A DNA stretch of 64,000 bases from Candidatus Anammoxibacter sp. (GCA_021777105.1 JAIQZQ010000114.1:1-64000), one strand, 5' to 3'. Shown: positions 35,357 through 45,260, counted from the stretch's first letter. The notes: a model not told the origin generated them from the sequence alone. A program made the numbers and translations.

Positions 35357-36325
35357 ATGTTTAGTCATGTTATTAATCACAAAAAACTAGGGACCATAGT
35401 ATTTTTGCTTGTTGTCGCAGCCGTTATAATATGCGGTAGCCCAGGCGCTAAAGGCAAATATGCGGACGCCGGTGAATTAAAACAAAATATAGGGGCAAAG
35501 GAATATGGCGTTATTATAAACCTTGCAGGCAAGCAAAGAATGCTTACCCAAAAAATGAGCAAAGAGGCCTTGTTAATCACAGTGGGAATTAATGAAGTTG
35601 AAAACAGGCGCAATTTACAGTCAACAATGGATCTATTTACTAAAACCCTTAAAGGGCTGGAACACGGCGACAATTCGCTTGGCTTGCCGAACCTTTACGA
35701 CAAACAAATAATAAATCAATTAAAAAACGTTAAACTATTATTTAACGAACTGGCGCCCCTATTCACAAAAGTTATAAAAGGCTCAAAACTTTCCGATGAT
35801 GAATTATATTTTTTAAGGGATAAAAATATCCCCCTGTTATTAGCTATGAATAAAGCCGTAAAAATGTATGAACGAAAAGCCCGGGCTGTAATGGTGGAAG
35901 AAACCGCGCTTAACATTATAATCAACCTGTCGGGAAAACAAAGGATGTTAACGCAGAAGATGACAAAGGAGTTTCTTTTTATCAAACTCGGCATAGATAT
36001 GGACGCGAACAAAATGGTTATAAGGGAGACCGTAGCCGTGTTTGACAAAGTTTTACAAGGTTTAGAAAATGGAGACAGCGACCTTGGCCTTGTTAAGACA
36101 AAAGACGGCGATATACTTAAACAGTTAAAAAGAGTCCGGAAGTTATGGGATGGTTTTAAACCCGTTGTTAATAAAGCGTCTGTCGTAACGCCGGATAAAA
36201 TTTCCATTAATAATGTGGTTGCAGCCGCTGAAATGAATTTAATTATTTTAGATGAGATGGATAAGGCGGTAACAATGTACGAAGCGCTTGCAAAACAAGA
36301 TATTAAAGCTTTGCCAATAGAATAA
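35357..36325 (+). CDS. Periplasmic protein with two PilJ_N-type domains
   Basis: 322 aa. An N-terminal signal peptide or anchor (about residues 12-30, TIVFLLVVAAVIICG) is followed by two homologous helical domains of the type IV pilus chemoreceptor N-terminal family (PilJ_N): about 45-180 with INLAGKQRMLTQKMSKE and about 190-315 with INLSGKQRMLTQKMTKE. There is no second membrane segment, HAMP or signalling domain. In receptors this module senses surface or small ligands; here it may be a free periplasmic ligand binder for a nearby kinase. It is followed by another exported helical-repeat protein and a membrane kinase. Confidence 0.85.
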   Translation: MFSHVINHKKLGTIVFLLVVAAVIICGSPGAKGKYADAGELKQNIGAKEYGVIINLAGKQRMLTQKMSKEALLITVGINEVENRRNLQSTMDLFTKTLKGLEHGDNSLGLPNLYDKQIINQLKNVKLLFNELAPLFTKVIKGSKLSDDELYFLRDKNIPLLLAMNKAVKMYERKARAVMVEETALNIIINLSGKQRMLTQKMTKEFLFIKLGIDMDANKMVIRETVAVFDKVLQGLENGDSDLGLVKTKDGDILKQLKRVRKLWDGFKPVVNKASVVTPDKISINNVVAAAEMNLIILDEMDKAVTMYEALAKQDIKALPIE

Positions 36326-36406
36326 AATATGGCTACTATCCCGTGTAATTATTGCGCAATGCCTGGCGAACATTGACAAATACGCATTAATCATCAATGT
36401 AAGTCT

Positions 36407-36497
36407 GGAGGGGATGGAGTAATGGAATGTTGGAATATTGACAATAAATGAAATACGATTGTCATCGCCCCACTACTCCAAAGCTCCAATACTCCAC
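36407..36497. repeat. Imperfect inverted repeat (IVP-element-like remnant)
   Basis: The left arm, rich in TGGAGTA/TGGAAT units (36407-36438), faces a right arm rich in ACTCCAA/CTCCAATACTCCA (36468-36497). A perfect inner inverted repeat TGACAAT ... ATTGTCA lies at 36439-36445 and 36458-36464. It looks like a gene-less, contracted relative of the heptamer-flanked IVP element. It fills most of the gap before the helical-repeat gene. Confidence 0.5.
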
Positions 36498-36594
36498 GCT
36501 GCCCATTGCGACTTATTGATATTTAAAATTATTTTAGTACTTTATGTTCAAACACGCTGAACAGATACAAAATATGAACCTAAAGGATTGCATT

Positions 36595-38436
36595 ATGAAA
36601 AATAGGACTAAACTATTTAATAGCGCATTTGCGCTAATACTGATTTATTGCGCCGTATTTGCCGCGGCGACCGCAAAGGCGGATGTTACGGAATATGCGA
36701 ACGCAAAAACGCCAAACGATGTTTACGAAAAAATTATGCTTTTAAAGAAGTATGTAATCGAGCTGAGATATAACAAAGGAGTTAAAGAGGGGTGGCCCGA
36801 AGTCCCAAAACAGTTTAATAAAGCTCCAAGGCATGCTCTGCAAAAATGCATTGAAATCCTTGAAAAGATAAACAGGTTGCGCATTATAAAACATGCCGGC
36901 CAAATAAGCATCCCTCCATTTCCGTCACGGCTTATTACGCCTAACGAGGTTTATGAGATGGCGAACCGTCTTGCGCAGGAAATAAAACTGGCCCTTAAAA
37001 TAATTTACAACAGAAAAGTTGAATGTGAAATGGATAATGAAAATATTATCTGCAAGACGCTGAATGATATTTATCAGGAATTATGGAGCGTATCATACGC
37101 CATTGATCCGGTGTTAGGCATTCGCGGGTTTAATCCAAATGATGTGTATGCCCAGACTATTCGGATTATTAGCGAAATAAACTATCTGCGTTTGACCCAG
37201 GATATTCCGTTAATAAACGCAAAACCGCCGCTAACGCAAGGCAAACATCCAAACCATTCGTTAGCCGAATCTTACAATCTTTTAAAGAAGATAGCCTTGG
37301 CGGAACGCAATTTGTGGATTGAACCGGTTAACGTCCCCACAGTTCCCCGGAGAATAATTAAACCTCCTGAAGTTCATGACGCTCTGCAGGTTGCCCTGGC
37401 GGAATTGCAGCGCATTAAACATAGACTTGGAGTAGAAAAGCATTTCATTACTCCGACGGTTGAATTTCGCAAAACGCCGGACGACGTTATTCAAAATATT
37501 AAGCTGGCTGTCGAGCTTATGCCGGACTTTGGGATGAGCGCTGAGATTACTCAATATGATAGAGACCGGTTGAGGAGAACAACCAACCACCTGTTCACAT
37601 TAACTGCGCATATTTTAAATGAAATTGATCAGTATAGAATGGTCTTAGGCATAAAAAAAGAGCCTGTCAAGGCAAACAAAATGCCCGGATTGGAGCAAAG
37701 ACATGTTTATCAAAAAATATTAGAGTGCATGGAAAAAGTTAACGCGCTGCGTTTGCAGAAAAATTACGGCTCTATTGCTACGCCCGAGTTTCCTTTGAGG
37801 ATTATTACGTCAAACGAAGTTTACGATCTGGCTAGACGGCTTGATTCCGAGCTTGAAATTGTTTACAACCATGAAGGTATAGAAGAAATTTATGATTTTG
37901 AAACTTTAATGCCTTTTTTAGAAATCTATGCTAATAAAAGATTAAATGATGTTTATATGAATGTGAAACAAATATCGCGCATTTTAGATAAAATTATTGG
38001 GGATGAAGCTTACACACTAAATGCAGTTTATACACAAGCCCAACGCGCGCTGAGCGAGATAGGCCTTGTTGCCAAACACTTAAAGGTCGACTTTATAGGA
38101 GGCCCAATTCCATTGCATACAGATTTAAATTTAAATGATTCAATTCTGCGTATAAATAAATTGCTGGAGACTTTTAACAAAGTAAATATCAGGGCCGGCA
38201 TGTTTACGCCTCAATTGCCTCTAATTGTAGTAGATGGAAACGCAACGCCTCGCTTTGTTTTTAATAACATTCGAGCTCTAGTTTCAGAACTTGAAGCTTT
38301 AAAAGCGCATTTAGGCATTGTGTCTTATGCAGGGGAACTGGAAATTAAAGGCAAGATAACTCCCGCTCATATATGCCAATCGCTTGAGAAAGCCGACTTA
38401 ACGCTGTTAAAGATCATAGGTTTAAATGGCGAATAA
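36595..38436 (+). CDS. Exported helical-repeat protein of unknown function
   Basis: 613 aa from ATG 36595, chosen because AAAGGA lies about 8 bp upstream and a Sec signal peptide (MKNRTKLFNSAFALILIY, cut after AKA near residue 31) begins there; in-frame ATGs at 36544 and 36574 add residues that would spoil the signal. The mature protein is about 580 residues of predicted amphipathic helices with a recurring head (T/N)P-(N/S/P)-(D/E)-V-(Y/H). Four longer units of about 60 residues align: ALQKCIEILEKINRLR...PPFPSRLITPNEVY, SLAESYNLLKKI...VPRRIIKPPEVH, VYQKILECMEKVNALR...EFPLRIITSNEVY, and a degenerate fourth near the end. No known family is recognised. It sits between the PilJ_N protein and a dCache kinase, suggesting a periplasmic sensing or scaffold role. 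Confidence 0.75.
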   Translation: MKNRTKLFNSAFALILIYCAVFAAATAKADVTEYANAKTPNDVYEKIMLLKKYVIELRYNKGVKEGWPEVPKQFNKAPRHALQKCIEILEKINRLRIIKHAGQISIPPFPSRLITPNEVYEMANRLAQEIKLALKIIYNRKVECEMDNENIICKTLNDIYQELWSVSYAIDPVLGIRGFNPNDVYAQTIRIISEINYLRLTQDIPLINAKPPLTQGKHPNHSLAESYNLLKKIALAERNLWIEPVNVPTVPRRIIKPPEVHDALQVALAELQRIKHRLGVEKHFITPTVEFRKTPDDVIQNIKLAVELMPDFGMSAEITQYDRDRLRRTTNHLFTLTAHILNEIDQYRMVLGIKKEPVKANKMPGLEQRHVYQKILECMEKVNALRLQKNYGSIATPEFPLRIITSNEVYDLARRLDSELEIVYNHEGIEEIYDFETLMPFLEIYANKRLNDVYMNVKQISRILDKIIGDEAYTLNAVYTQAQRALSEIGLVAKHLKVDFIGGPIPLHTDLNLNDSILRINKLLETFNKVNIRAGMFTPQLPLIVVDGNATPRFVFNNIRALVSELEALKAHLGIVSYAGELEIKGKITPAHICQSLEKADLTLLKIIGLNGE

Positions 38437-38478
38437 ACTTAAATCCGTTGAATAGATAAACAATAAAAGGATTAAAAA

Positions 38479-41400
38479 TTGAAGCTAACATTGCCTCTAA
38501 AATTAGGTTTGTTAACGTTTTTTATCGCCCTTCTCGGCGTGGTTGGGATTTCACTGTTCTCATATCGCAACACAGACGATTTGCTGCAGGAATTTTCAAT
38601 AAGAGAAACTGAGAATGATCTTGAGCGCGAAAGCATACTTTTTAGAAGCTCCATTAGCGCGTTAAAGGATGATCTTAGATTTATTTCCGAGTCGCCGGCT
38701 ATTATAGGAATAATGAGGGCCTATAAAGGCGGCGGTTATGACGACCGGGAAAATATGACTTACGCCATGTGGAGGAAGCGCCTTATAAGTTTCTTTAAAA
38801 CTATTATAAATGCGAGGGAGGCGTACTGCCAGATAAGATTTGTCGGAGCCGCGGATGGCGGCAAAGAGATAGTAAGAGTTGATAGAAGATTTGACAAAGG
38901 AAAGAAGATTGTTGTAATACCGGAGGAAGAGTTGCAACCTAAAAGCCACAGAGACTACTTTAAAGAGATTGCCTCATTAAAGCCCGGGAGTTTTTACTAT
39001 TCAAAGATTAACCTTAATGTGGAGCAAAAAAAAATCGCAATTCCTCACCAACCGGTATTGCGGACGGCGCTTTCAATTGTTGATGAAAACGATGTTTTTT
39101 TCGGCTTTATAATAATTAATGTCGATTTCAATACTATGGCGCGAATAATGCGCCGTTCCAGACCGGACCTGTTTTATTTTATAACTAATGAATATGGAGA
39201 CTATATTGCTCATCCCAACAAGGATAAATGCTTTGGGTTTGATCTTGGGGAAAGGCGCCTGGCGCAAAACGATTATCAATTTAATGGTTTTTTTGATAAT
39301 GCGGTTAATAATGACGGCCATTTGCGAATAGTCACCCCTTCAAGGTCGGTTGGAATTGTAACTCGTAAAATTAATCTGGATCTAACTCAACCGGAAAGAT
39401 TTCTAATTCTTGGAGCTGTCGCCTCATTCGATGTAATTAAGGCAAAGTCGGCTGAGTTTCGCAATAAAATAATTATTATAGTGTCAATAGTTGGAGTTAT
39501 TTTAACTCTGTTTACAGCTTTAGCGTCGCGAATCCTAACCAGCCCTATAAGAAAATTAACCAAGATTTCCAACCGTATAGCATCAGGAGAGGAAGACCTT
39601 GAAATCCCCGTCAAAGGACGGGACGAAGTGGCGATTTTAAGCGCGTCGTTTAACAAAATGCTTTCGCATCTTTCAAAGTCGCGCAAAGACCTGCAAAATC
39701 TTGCAAGCTCCCTTGAAGATAAAGTTGAGGAGCGAACCAAAGAGTTAATGATAAGCAACAAAGCGATTAACGCCTCTATGAACGGCATCGTTATAATCAA
39801 TATGGACGGCAACATCATAGACCTCAACCCTTCCACACTGGAAATAATGAGATATTTAAATAAAGGGGAACTGTTGGGCAAATCAATCTACAATTTATGG
39901 CAAAATGACGACAATGCCGTCCATATATTTCAGGATATCCTTAAAACAGGAAGCTGGCACGGAGAATTAACCGCTAAAAGGAGAGATAACACTTTTTTCC
40001 AGGCGCAACTATCGTCAAATAAAATAACGGAAAAAGGAAATTCATTCGGCTTTATCATATCTTTTCAGGACATAACAGAGTCGAGACATTTAGAGGAACA
40101 AAACAGGACTATCCTTCAAATAGCCCTTGACGGATTTGTGATCATAGGGAGCGGCGGCAACATTCTGGAAGTTAACGAAGCTTACTGTAAAATGACGGGC
40201 TACGATAAAGAAGAACTTGTGAATATGGAAATATCCGACATAGAATTTTCGGAAAAACCTCATGGTGACGCAAAGCATGCTCAAAGGATAGTTGAAAGCG
40301 GATGCGACAGGTTTGAGACAAAGTATAGACGCAAAGACGGCAAAACCATAGATGTTGATGTTAGCTCAAACTATCTGATCGTAGACGGGGGCAGGTTCTT
40401 CTCTTTTGTCCGCGACATTACGGACCGCAAAAAAGCGGAAGAACAGTTAAGGATGCATCGCGACAACCTTGAAGATTTGATAAAAAAGAGAACATATGAG
40501 ATTGAGCAAATTAATAAAAACTTGAGTGAAAGCGTAGAGCTCTTCCACACATTGGCTGATAACGCGCCTGTAGGCATATGGCGTAGCGATGAAAACGGCG
40601 GATGCATTTATGTGAATAAACGTTGCTCAGAAATAATTAATTTGCCGTTAGAAAAAGCAAAAGGGGCCGGCTGGGCGCAATATATACATCCCGACGATAA
40701 ACCCCGCGTCTTTAATGAATGGATTAACGCGGTAAAGGCGAATAAACCGTTCTTGTCGGAATACAGGTTCAAACTGCCAAGCGGCAGTCTAAAATGGGTA
40801 TATGTTCAGGCCGCGGCTGAAAAGGGAGAAAACGGAAACGTTGTTGGATATGTGGGAACCCTGACTGATATCACAGAGCGAAAAATTGCCGAGGAAAAGT
40901 TAAAAAAATCAAACGAACGGCTGCTGCATAGCGAAAAGCTTTCAGCTATCGGCAAATTATCCGCGTCAATAGCGCATGAATTCAATAATCCCATTTGCGG
41001 AGTGCGAAATATTCTGGAAACAATGTTTGAAAAAGAACCAGGGGAGACATTAGATGAGACGGATAAAAAGCAGGTGGGAATGGCGGTTAAAGAGTGCAAC
41101 CGCATGGCTGATCTTATAAAAAAACTGCAAGACTTTCACCGTCCATCTTCAGGCGAGACTAAATTAGTTAACATTCAGGAAATAATTGAAGATGTGTTGC
41201 TGATATGCAAAAAGGAATTGAAAAACCGAAAAATCATATTAGAAAAGCATTTTAAACCTATCCCGCAAATTAAAGCCGTTCCAGATCAGATTAAGCAGGT
41301 AATACTCAATCTTATTCAAAACGCAAGCGACGCAATGCATGATATTGGAGGAAAGATCACTATAACTACTGAATATGATGCTCCAAATGCGCTTATGCAT

Positions 41401-41613
41401 TTTAAAGATAACGGCAGCGGAATTTCAGAGATGGATATGAAATCAATATTTGAGCCATTTTTTACAACAAAACCAGCGGTTAAAGGAACCGGCCTGGGAT
41501 TGTCAATAAGCCACGGTATTATAAATAAACATGGAGGCGAAATTAAAGTGGAAAGCCAACTTGGCAAAGGGACAACTTTTACTATTACGCTTCCGGTTGG
41601 CGATAGCGTTTGA
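38479..41613 (+). CDS. dCache-HAMP-PAS-PAS-PAS histidine kinase
   Basis: 1044 aa with a TTG start at 38479, supported by AAAGGA 7 bp upstream and an immediate TM helix (about 5-27). Periplasmic double-Cache region about 30-325 (YFKEIASLKPGSFYYSKINL); TM about 330-350; HAMP about 350-402; PAS about 430-530, 545-655 and a PAS_3-type fold 680-805 (YIHPDDK, YVGTLTDITERK). HisKA has His833 (SASIAHEFNNPICGVRNILE), and HATPase ends the protein (NLIQNASDAM, GTGLGLSISHG). The last 370 residues are near-duplicates of those of the kinase at 42169, so a segment duplicated and then received new N-terminal sensors. Member of the shared kinase family. Confidence 0.88.
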   Translation: MKLTLPLKLGLLTFFIALLGVVGISLFSYRNTDDLLQEFSIRETENDLERESILFRSSISALKDDLRFISESPAIIGIMRAYKGGGYDDRENMTYAMWRKRLISFFKTIINAREAYCQIRFVGAADGGKEIVRVDRRFDKGKKIVVIPEEELQPKSHRDYFKEIASLKPGSFYYSKINLNVEQKKIAIPHQPVLRTALSIVDENDVFFGFIIINVDFNTMARIMRRSRPDLFYFITNEYGDYIAHPNKDKCFGFDLGERRLAQNDYQFNGFFDNAVNNDGHLRIVTPSRSVGIVTRKINLDLTQPERFLILGAVASFDVIKAKSAEFRNKIIIIVSIVGVILTLFTALASRILTSPIRKLTKISNRIASGEEDLEIPVKGRDEVAILSASFNKMLSHLSKSRKDLQNLASSLEDKVEERTKELMISNKAINASMNGIVIINMDGNIIDLNPSTLEIMRYLNKGELLGKSIYNLWQNDDNAVHIFQDILKTGSWHGELTAKRRDNTFFQAQLSSNKITEKGNSFGFIISFQDITESRHLEEQNRTILQIALDGFVIIGSGGNILEVNEAYCKMTGYDKEELVNMEISDIEFSEKPHGDAKHAQRIVESGCDRFETKYRRKDGKTIDVDVSSNYLIVDGGRFFSFVRDITDRKKAEEQLRMHRDNLEDLIKKRTYEIEQINKNLSESVELFHTLADNAPVGIWRSDENGGCIYVNKRCSEIINLPLEKAKGAGWAQYIHPDDKPRVFNEWINAVKANKPFLSEYRFKLPSGSLKWVYVQAAAEKGENGNVVGYVGTLTDITERKIAEEKLKKSNERLLHSEKLSAIGKLSASIAHEFNNPICGVRNILETMFEKEPGETLDETDKKQVGMAVKECNRMADLIKKLQDFHRPSSGETKLVNIQEIIEDVLLICKKELKNRKIILEKHFKPIPQIKAVPDQIKQVILNLIQNASDAMHDIGGKITITTEYDAPNALMHFKDNGSGISEMDMKSIFEPFFTTKPAVKGTGLGLSISHGIINKHGGEIKVESQLGKGTTFTITLPVGDSV

Positions 41614-41667
41614 CACCTGAATCTGGATACTTGATATGGAATTATTTTATAGACGCCATTTGCGGCG

Positions 41668-41683
41668 CAGGCATCCTTGCCTG
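41668..41683 (+). terminator. Small hairpin after the 38479 kinase
   Basis: CAGGCA-tcct-TGCCTG is a perfect 6-bp stem about 55 bp after the stop, with a T6 run 10 bp further on. A weak terminator at best; the surrounding 200 bp shows no gene. Confidence 0.3.
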
Positions 41684-41811
41684 TGATTAAAGGTTTTTTG
41701 GGCAATTGTCATTTCTACGCTGAATAGTTGCTAATTTTACCAGGCAAAGAATGAGGCCGCCGAAAACATGGAAATATAGCAACCCAGATAGAGTTTTTGA
41801 AAATTATTAAT

Positions 41812-42009
41812 ACCTGAATTGAGCGATTTTAAATACCCCCTCCCACTAAGTGGAGGGGGATTTGATTTTTTAAGCTCGTTTTGGTTCTAATCTCAATCGT
41901 ACAAAGTTTCACCTAATGGGCGCTGTCTTTTAATAAAAATATACCGTTTATTTCCCCTCCCTTGATGGGAGGGGTCAGGGGAGGGTGATAAGAATCGCTC
42001 AATTTGGGT
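41812..42009 (-). repeat. MITE-like family 1, copy left of the 42169 kinase
   Basis: 198 bp bounded by ACCTGAATTGAGCGAT and ATCGCTCAATTTGGGT, imperfect terminal inverted repeats with TA at both edges. Inside are two G/C-run palindromes (CCCTCCCACTAAGTGGAGGG and CCCCTCCCTTGATGGGAGGGG) and TTTCACCTAATGGGCG. It is the reverse complement of the copy at 44951-45161 over nearly its whole length. No coding capacity. Confidence 0.75.
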
Positions 42010-42130
42010 AATAAATAAAAAGGATAAAGCCTAAACTCCAAAAGCCTGGTTTGCGAGAATTTACCCTTTAGGATTTTACTTTACAGTATCTGAACACTAA
42101 CATTCACGAATGTAATCATTCGAATACCCG
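42001..42130 (+). repeat. Degenerate copy of MITE-like family 2
   Basis: Contains AATAAAAAGG-AAAGCCTAAACTCC and GAATTTACCCTTTAGGATTTTAC, matching the interior of the 11290-11476 element. The terminal TTTTCGAAA repeats have decayed (ATTCGAATACC on the right). It overlaps the edge of the family 1 copy and probably holds or displaces the promoter of the following kinase gene. Confidence 0.6.
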
Positions 42131-42168
42131 ATGTCATGGATTATATAATTACACGAAAGAAATAAACA

Positions 42169-44928
42169 ATGAAAATCAAAGTAAAACTTTTGTTCGCCTT
42201 TATACTAATATCTTTGATTCCGCTAATCTTAATTGCGGTGATTTCTTTGTATAGCTCCCAAATTGCGCTTAAGAACTCTATCAAAAAGAATTTCCAGAAT
42301 TTAGCCGGGGAAAAGGCGCGAGCAATCTCACACATAATAAAAGCGAGAATTGATGAAACTGAATTATTGGCTTCAACCCCCGCGATAAGAGAAGCTGTTT
42401 TAAAAGCAAACATGGCCTATGCCAACAAGAGCAAAAAAGAGATTCAAGGCTCTATAGAGCTAAACGATAAGGTATGGATAGGAAACAAAGGCCAAACAGG
42501 GATTGCGAAACAGATCTTAAATAACGATATTTCCAATGTTTTAACAGAATATCAAAACCTTGACAGGGGAAAATACGGAGAGATATTTGTAACAGATAGA
42601 GAAGGCGCCACAGTGGCCATGACAAAAACACTTTCCGATTATTATCAGGCGGATGAAACGTGGTGGGTATATGGCTTTAATAATGGCGCAGGCGGTTTAT
42701 TTATTGATGACAGGGGCTATGATATGAGCATTGGCGCGTTAGCCATGGGGATAGTTGTCCCAATCAGAAATGACGGGAAAGTTATAGGCATACTAAAAAT
42801 AAATTATAAGGTTAAAGAGATCATAGATATTGTGTCTAAAAGCAGCGCAAGCAAGACAAGTATTACGGCTTTAGCAAGATCACAGGGTGATATCCTTGCT
42901 ATATCGGGAGAAGGGAAAGAGAGAAAACTTACAAATTTAGAGAAGCAAATCTTAACAAAAAAAGAGTCCGGCTATATAGAAGAATTGCATGAAGGACGTA
43001 AAACTATACATAGTTATTCCCCGGTTGACGCCGTAATTTTTACCCGGATTCCATTTACAGGCGAAAAAAAAGGAATCTCGGGAGAAAAGTGGGATCCGAC
43101 AATATGGTACCTATTTATAGATATAGAACAATCCGAAGCTTTTGCGGCGGTTAAGAGTTTAAGAAATCTGTTAATAATTATTGCGATAATTGTCCTATCT
43201 TTGGTAGCAGGATTGGCATTGCTTGTCAGCAAATCCATTTCCGGCCCGATCAGCGCCCTGCACATGGGAACAGAGATAATAGGCTCAGGCAGGCTGGATT
43301 ATAAAATAGGAATCCATGCAAAAGATGAAATAGGTCAACTTGCCAACTCATTTAACAAGATGACGGATGATTTGAAAAGGATAACAGTGTCCAAATATTA
43401 CGTTGATAATATTATAAAAAGCATGAGCGATATTTTGATTGTTGTTAATCCGGACGCAACGATTAGGACTGTCAATCAGGCGACTCTTAATCTTTTAGAG
43501 TACAAAGAGGACGAATTGATTGGAATGCCGGTTAATTTGGTTTTTACGGAATTGGAAAAGGCTCCGGAAGGAGAATTGCCCGAAAGTTCAGTGATTAATG
43601 ATTTAATCAAAAAAGGGGTTATTAACGGCGTTGAAAAGACATATCTTTCTAAAACCGGCCGCAAGACGCCTGTCCTGTTTTCAGGTTCGGCAATGCGGGA
43701 TGATAAAGGCGAAGTCTTGGGGATAGTGTGTGTCGCATCCGACATTACCGAGCGTAAACGCTCAGAAGAGCAGTTAAGGCTGCATCGCGACAATCTTGAG
43801 GAGTTGGTAAAAAAGAGAACATTTGAAATCGAGCAAATTAACAAGAGCTTGCAGGAAAGCGTAGAGCTTTTTCATACATTGGCCGACAATGCGCCGGTTG
43901 GCATATGGCGGAGCGATAAGGCCGGCGGCTGCATTTATATAAATAAACGTTGTTCAGAGATAATAAACCTGCCTTTAAAACAGGCAAAAGGCGATGGGTG
44001 GACAAAATTTATACACCCTGACGATAAATCGAGAGTTTGCAAAGCATGGAGTGCCTCGGTTAAGGACAATAAACCGTTTGTGTCTGAATACCGATTTTTG
44101 TTTCCTGATGGAAAATCACGATGGGTGTATGTTCAGGCGGCTCCCGAGCGAGGCGCTGAAGGCAATATTATTGGATATGTCGGCACTCAAACAGACATTA
44201 CCGAGCGGAAAATAGCCGAGGAAAAGCTGCTAAAATCTAATGAAAGATTATTGCATGCGGAAAAACTATCGGCTGTCGGCAAGCTGTCGGCTTCAATAGC
44301 GCATGAGTTTAACAATCCCATTTTCGGCATACGGAATGTTCTTGAAACAGTGTCTGCAAAGGAATCATGGACGGCATCAGATAAGGCGGTTAGAGAAATG
44401 GTTGAAATGGGGATTAGAGAGTGCGACCGTATGGCGGATCTTATAATAAAACTGCGAGATTTTTACCGCCCATCTTCAGGCATTGTTATACCTGTTAACA
44501 TTAAGGAGATAATTGAAGAAGTGTTGCTGATATGCAAGATTGAATTAAAAAACAGAAAAATCATACTGAAAACACATTATAACTCCTTGCCTCAAATTAA
44601 AGCCGTTCCGGACCAGATTAAACAAGTAATACTCAACCTCATTCAAAACGCAGGCGACGCGGCGCCTGATACAGGAGGAAAGCTCACTATAACTACGGAA
44701 TACGTTGCGCCAAACGCGTTAATACATTTCAAGGATAACGGCAGCGGAATCTCAGAGACGGATATGAAATCAATATTCGAGCCGTTTTTTACAACAAAAC
44801 CGGAGGTTAAAGGCACAGGTCTGGGATTGTCTATTTGCCACGGTATTATAAATAAACACGGAGGTGAAATTAAAGTGGAAAGCCAACTTGGCGAAGAGAC
44901 AACTTTTACAATATCTTTGCCGGCGTAA
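42169..44928 (+). CDS. dCache-HAMP-PAS-PAS histidine kinase, bracketed by inverted repeats
   Basis: 919 aa. TM1 about 5-27; double-Cache periplasmic region about 30-335 (ILTEYQNL-type helix, GKYGEIFVTDREGATVAMT, then WWVYGFNNGAGGLFIDDRGY); TM2 about 338-360; HAMP about 360-412; PAS about 420-540; PAS_3-type about 560-690 (FIHPDDK). HisKA has His712 (SASIAHEFNNPIFGIRNVLE), and HATPase ends the protein (NLIQNAGDAA, GTGLGLSICHG). The HAMP-PAS junction resembles that of 28186 and the C-terminal half that of 38479, a mosaic of its neighbours. Family 1 elements lie in opposite orientation on both sides. Confidence 0.88.
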   Translation: MKIKVKLLFAFILISLIPLILIAVISLYSSQIALKNSIKKNFQNLAGEKARAISHIIKARIDETELLASTPAIREAVLKANMAYANKSKKEIQGSIELNDKVWIGNKGQTGIAKQILNNDISNVLTEYQNLDRGKYGEIFVTDREGATVAMTKTLSDYYQADETWWVYGFNNGAGGLFIDDRGYDMSIGALAMGIVVPIRNDGKVIGILKINYKVKEIIDIVSKSSASKTSITALARSQGDILAISGEGKERKLTNLEKQILTKKESGYIEELHEGRKTIHSYSPVDAVIFTRIPFTGEKKGISGEKWDPTIWYLFIDIEQSEAFAAVKSLRNLLIIIAIIVLSLVAGLALLVSKSISGPISALHMGTEIIGSGRLDYKIGIHAKDEIGQLANSFNKMTDDLKRITVSKYYVDNIIKSMSDILIVVNPDATIRTVNQATLNLLEYKEDELIGMPVNLVFTELEKAPEGELPESSVINDLIKKGVINGVEKTYLSKTGRKTPVLFSGSAMRDDKGEVLGIVCVASDITERKRSEEQLRLHRDNLEELVKKRTFEIEQINKSLQESVELFHTLADNAPVGIWRSDKAGGCIYINKRCSEIINLPLKQAKGDGWTKFIHPDDKSRVCKAWSASVKDNKPFVSEYRFLFPDGKSRWVYVQAAPERGAEGNIIGYVGTQTDITERKIAEEKLLKSNERLLHAEKLSAVGKLSASIAHEFNNPIFGIRNVLETVSAKESWTASDKAVREMVEMGIRECDRMADLIIKLRDFYRPSSGIVIPVNIKEIIEEVLLICKIELKNRKIILKTHYNSLPQIKAVPDQIKQVILNLIQNAGDAAPDTGGKLTITTEYVAPNALIHFKDNGSGISETDMKSIFEPFFTTKPEVKGTGLGLSICHGIINKHGGEIKVESQLGEETTFTISLPA

Positions 44929-44950
44929 TTATTTCGCGTATTAATCTATA

Positions 44951-45161
44951 ACCTAAATTGAACGATCCTTATCACCCTCCCCTGCCCCCTCCCATCAAGG
45001 GAGGGGAAATAAACGGTATATATTAATTACAATACATCGCCCATTAGGTGAAACTTTTTAACTTTACGATTAGCGCCTAAACGAGCTGAAAAAGCCAAAT
45101 CCCCCTCCCCTTAGTGGGAGGGGTTAGGGGAGGGGGCTATTTAAAATCGCTCAATTTAGGT
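44951..45161 (+). repeat. MITE-like family 1, complete copy right of the 42169 kinase
   Basis: 211 bp from ACCTAAATTGAACGAT to ATCGCTCAATTTAGGT, 16-bp terminal inverted repeats with one mismatch. Its internal order is C-run/G-run palindrome, GGTATATATTAAT, CCCATTAGGTGAAAC, and a second C/G palindrome. It is the best-preserved copy. It fills most of the 330-bp gap before the NMT1-like binding protein gene; no gene was seen in the rest. Confidence 0.75.
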
Positions 45162-45260
45162 ATAAATCAAATAACAGACATTACACTTCCGCAGTCTGAC
45201 TAACAATTAGGCAATTGGAGAAATAAAGAGATAGAATGGAGAAAATTCCAGGAACTTAAA

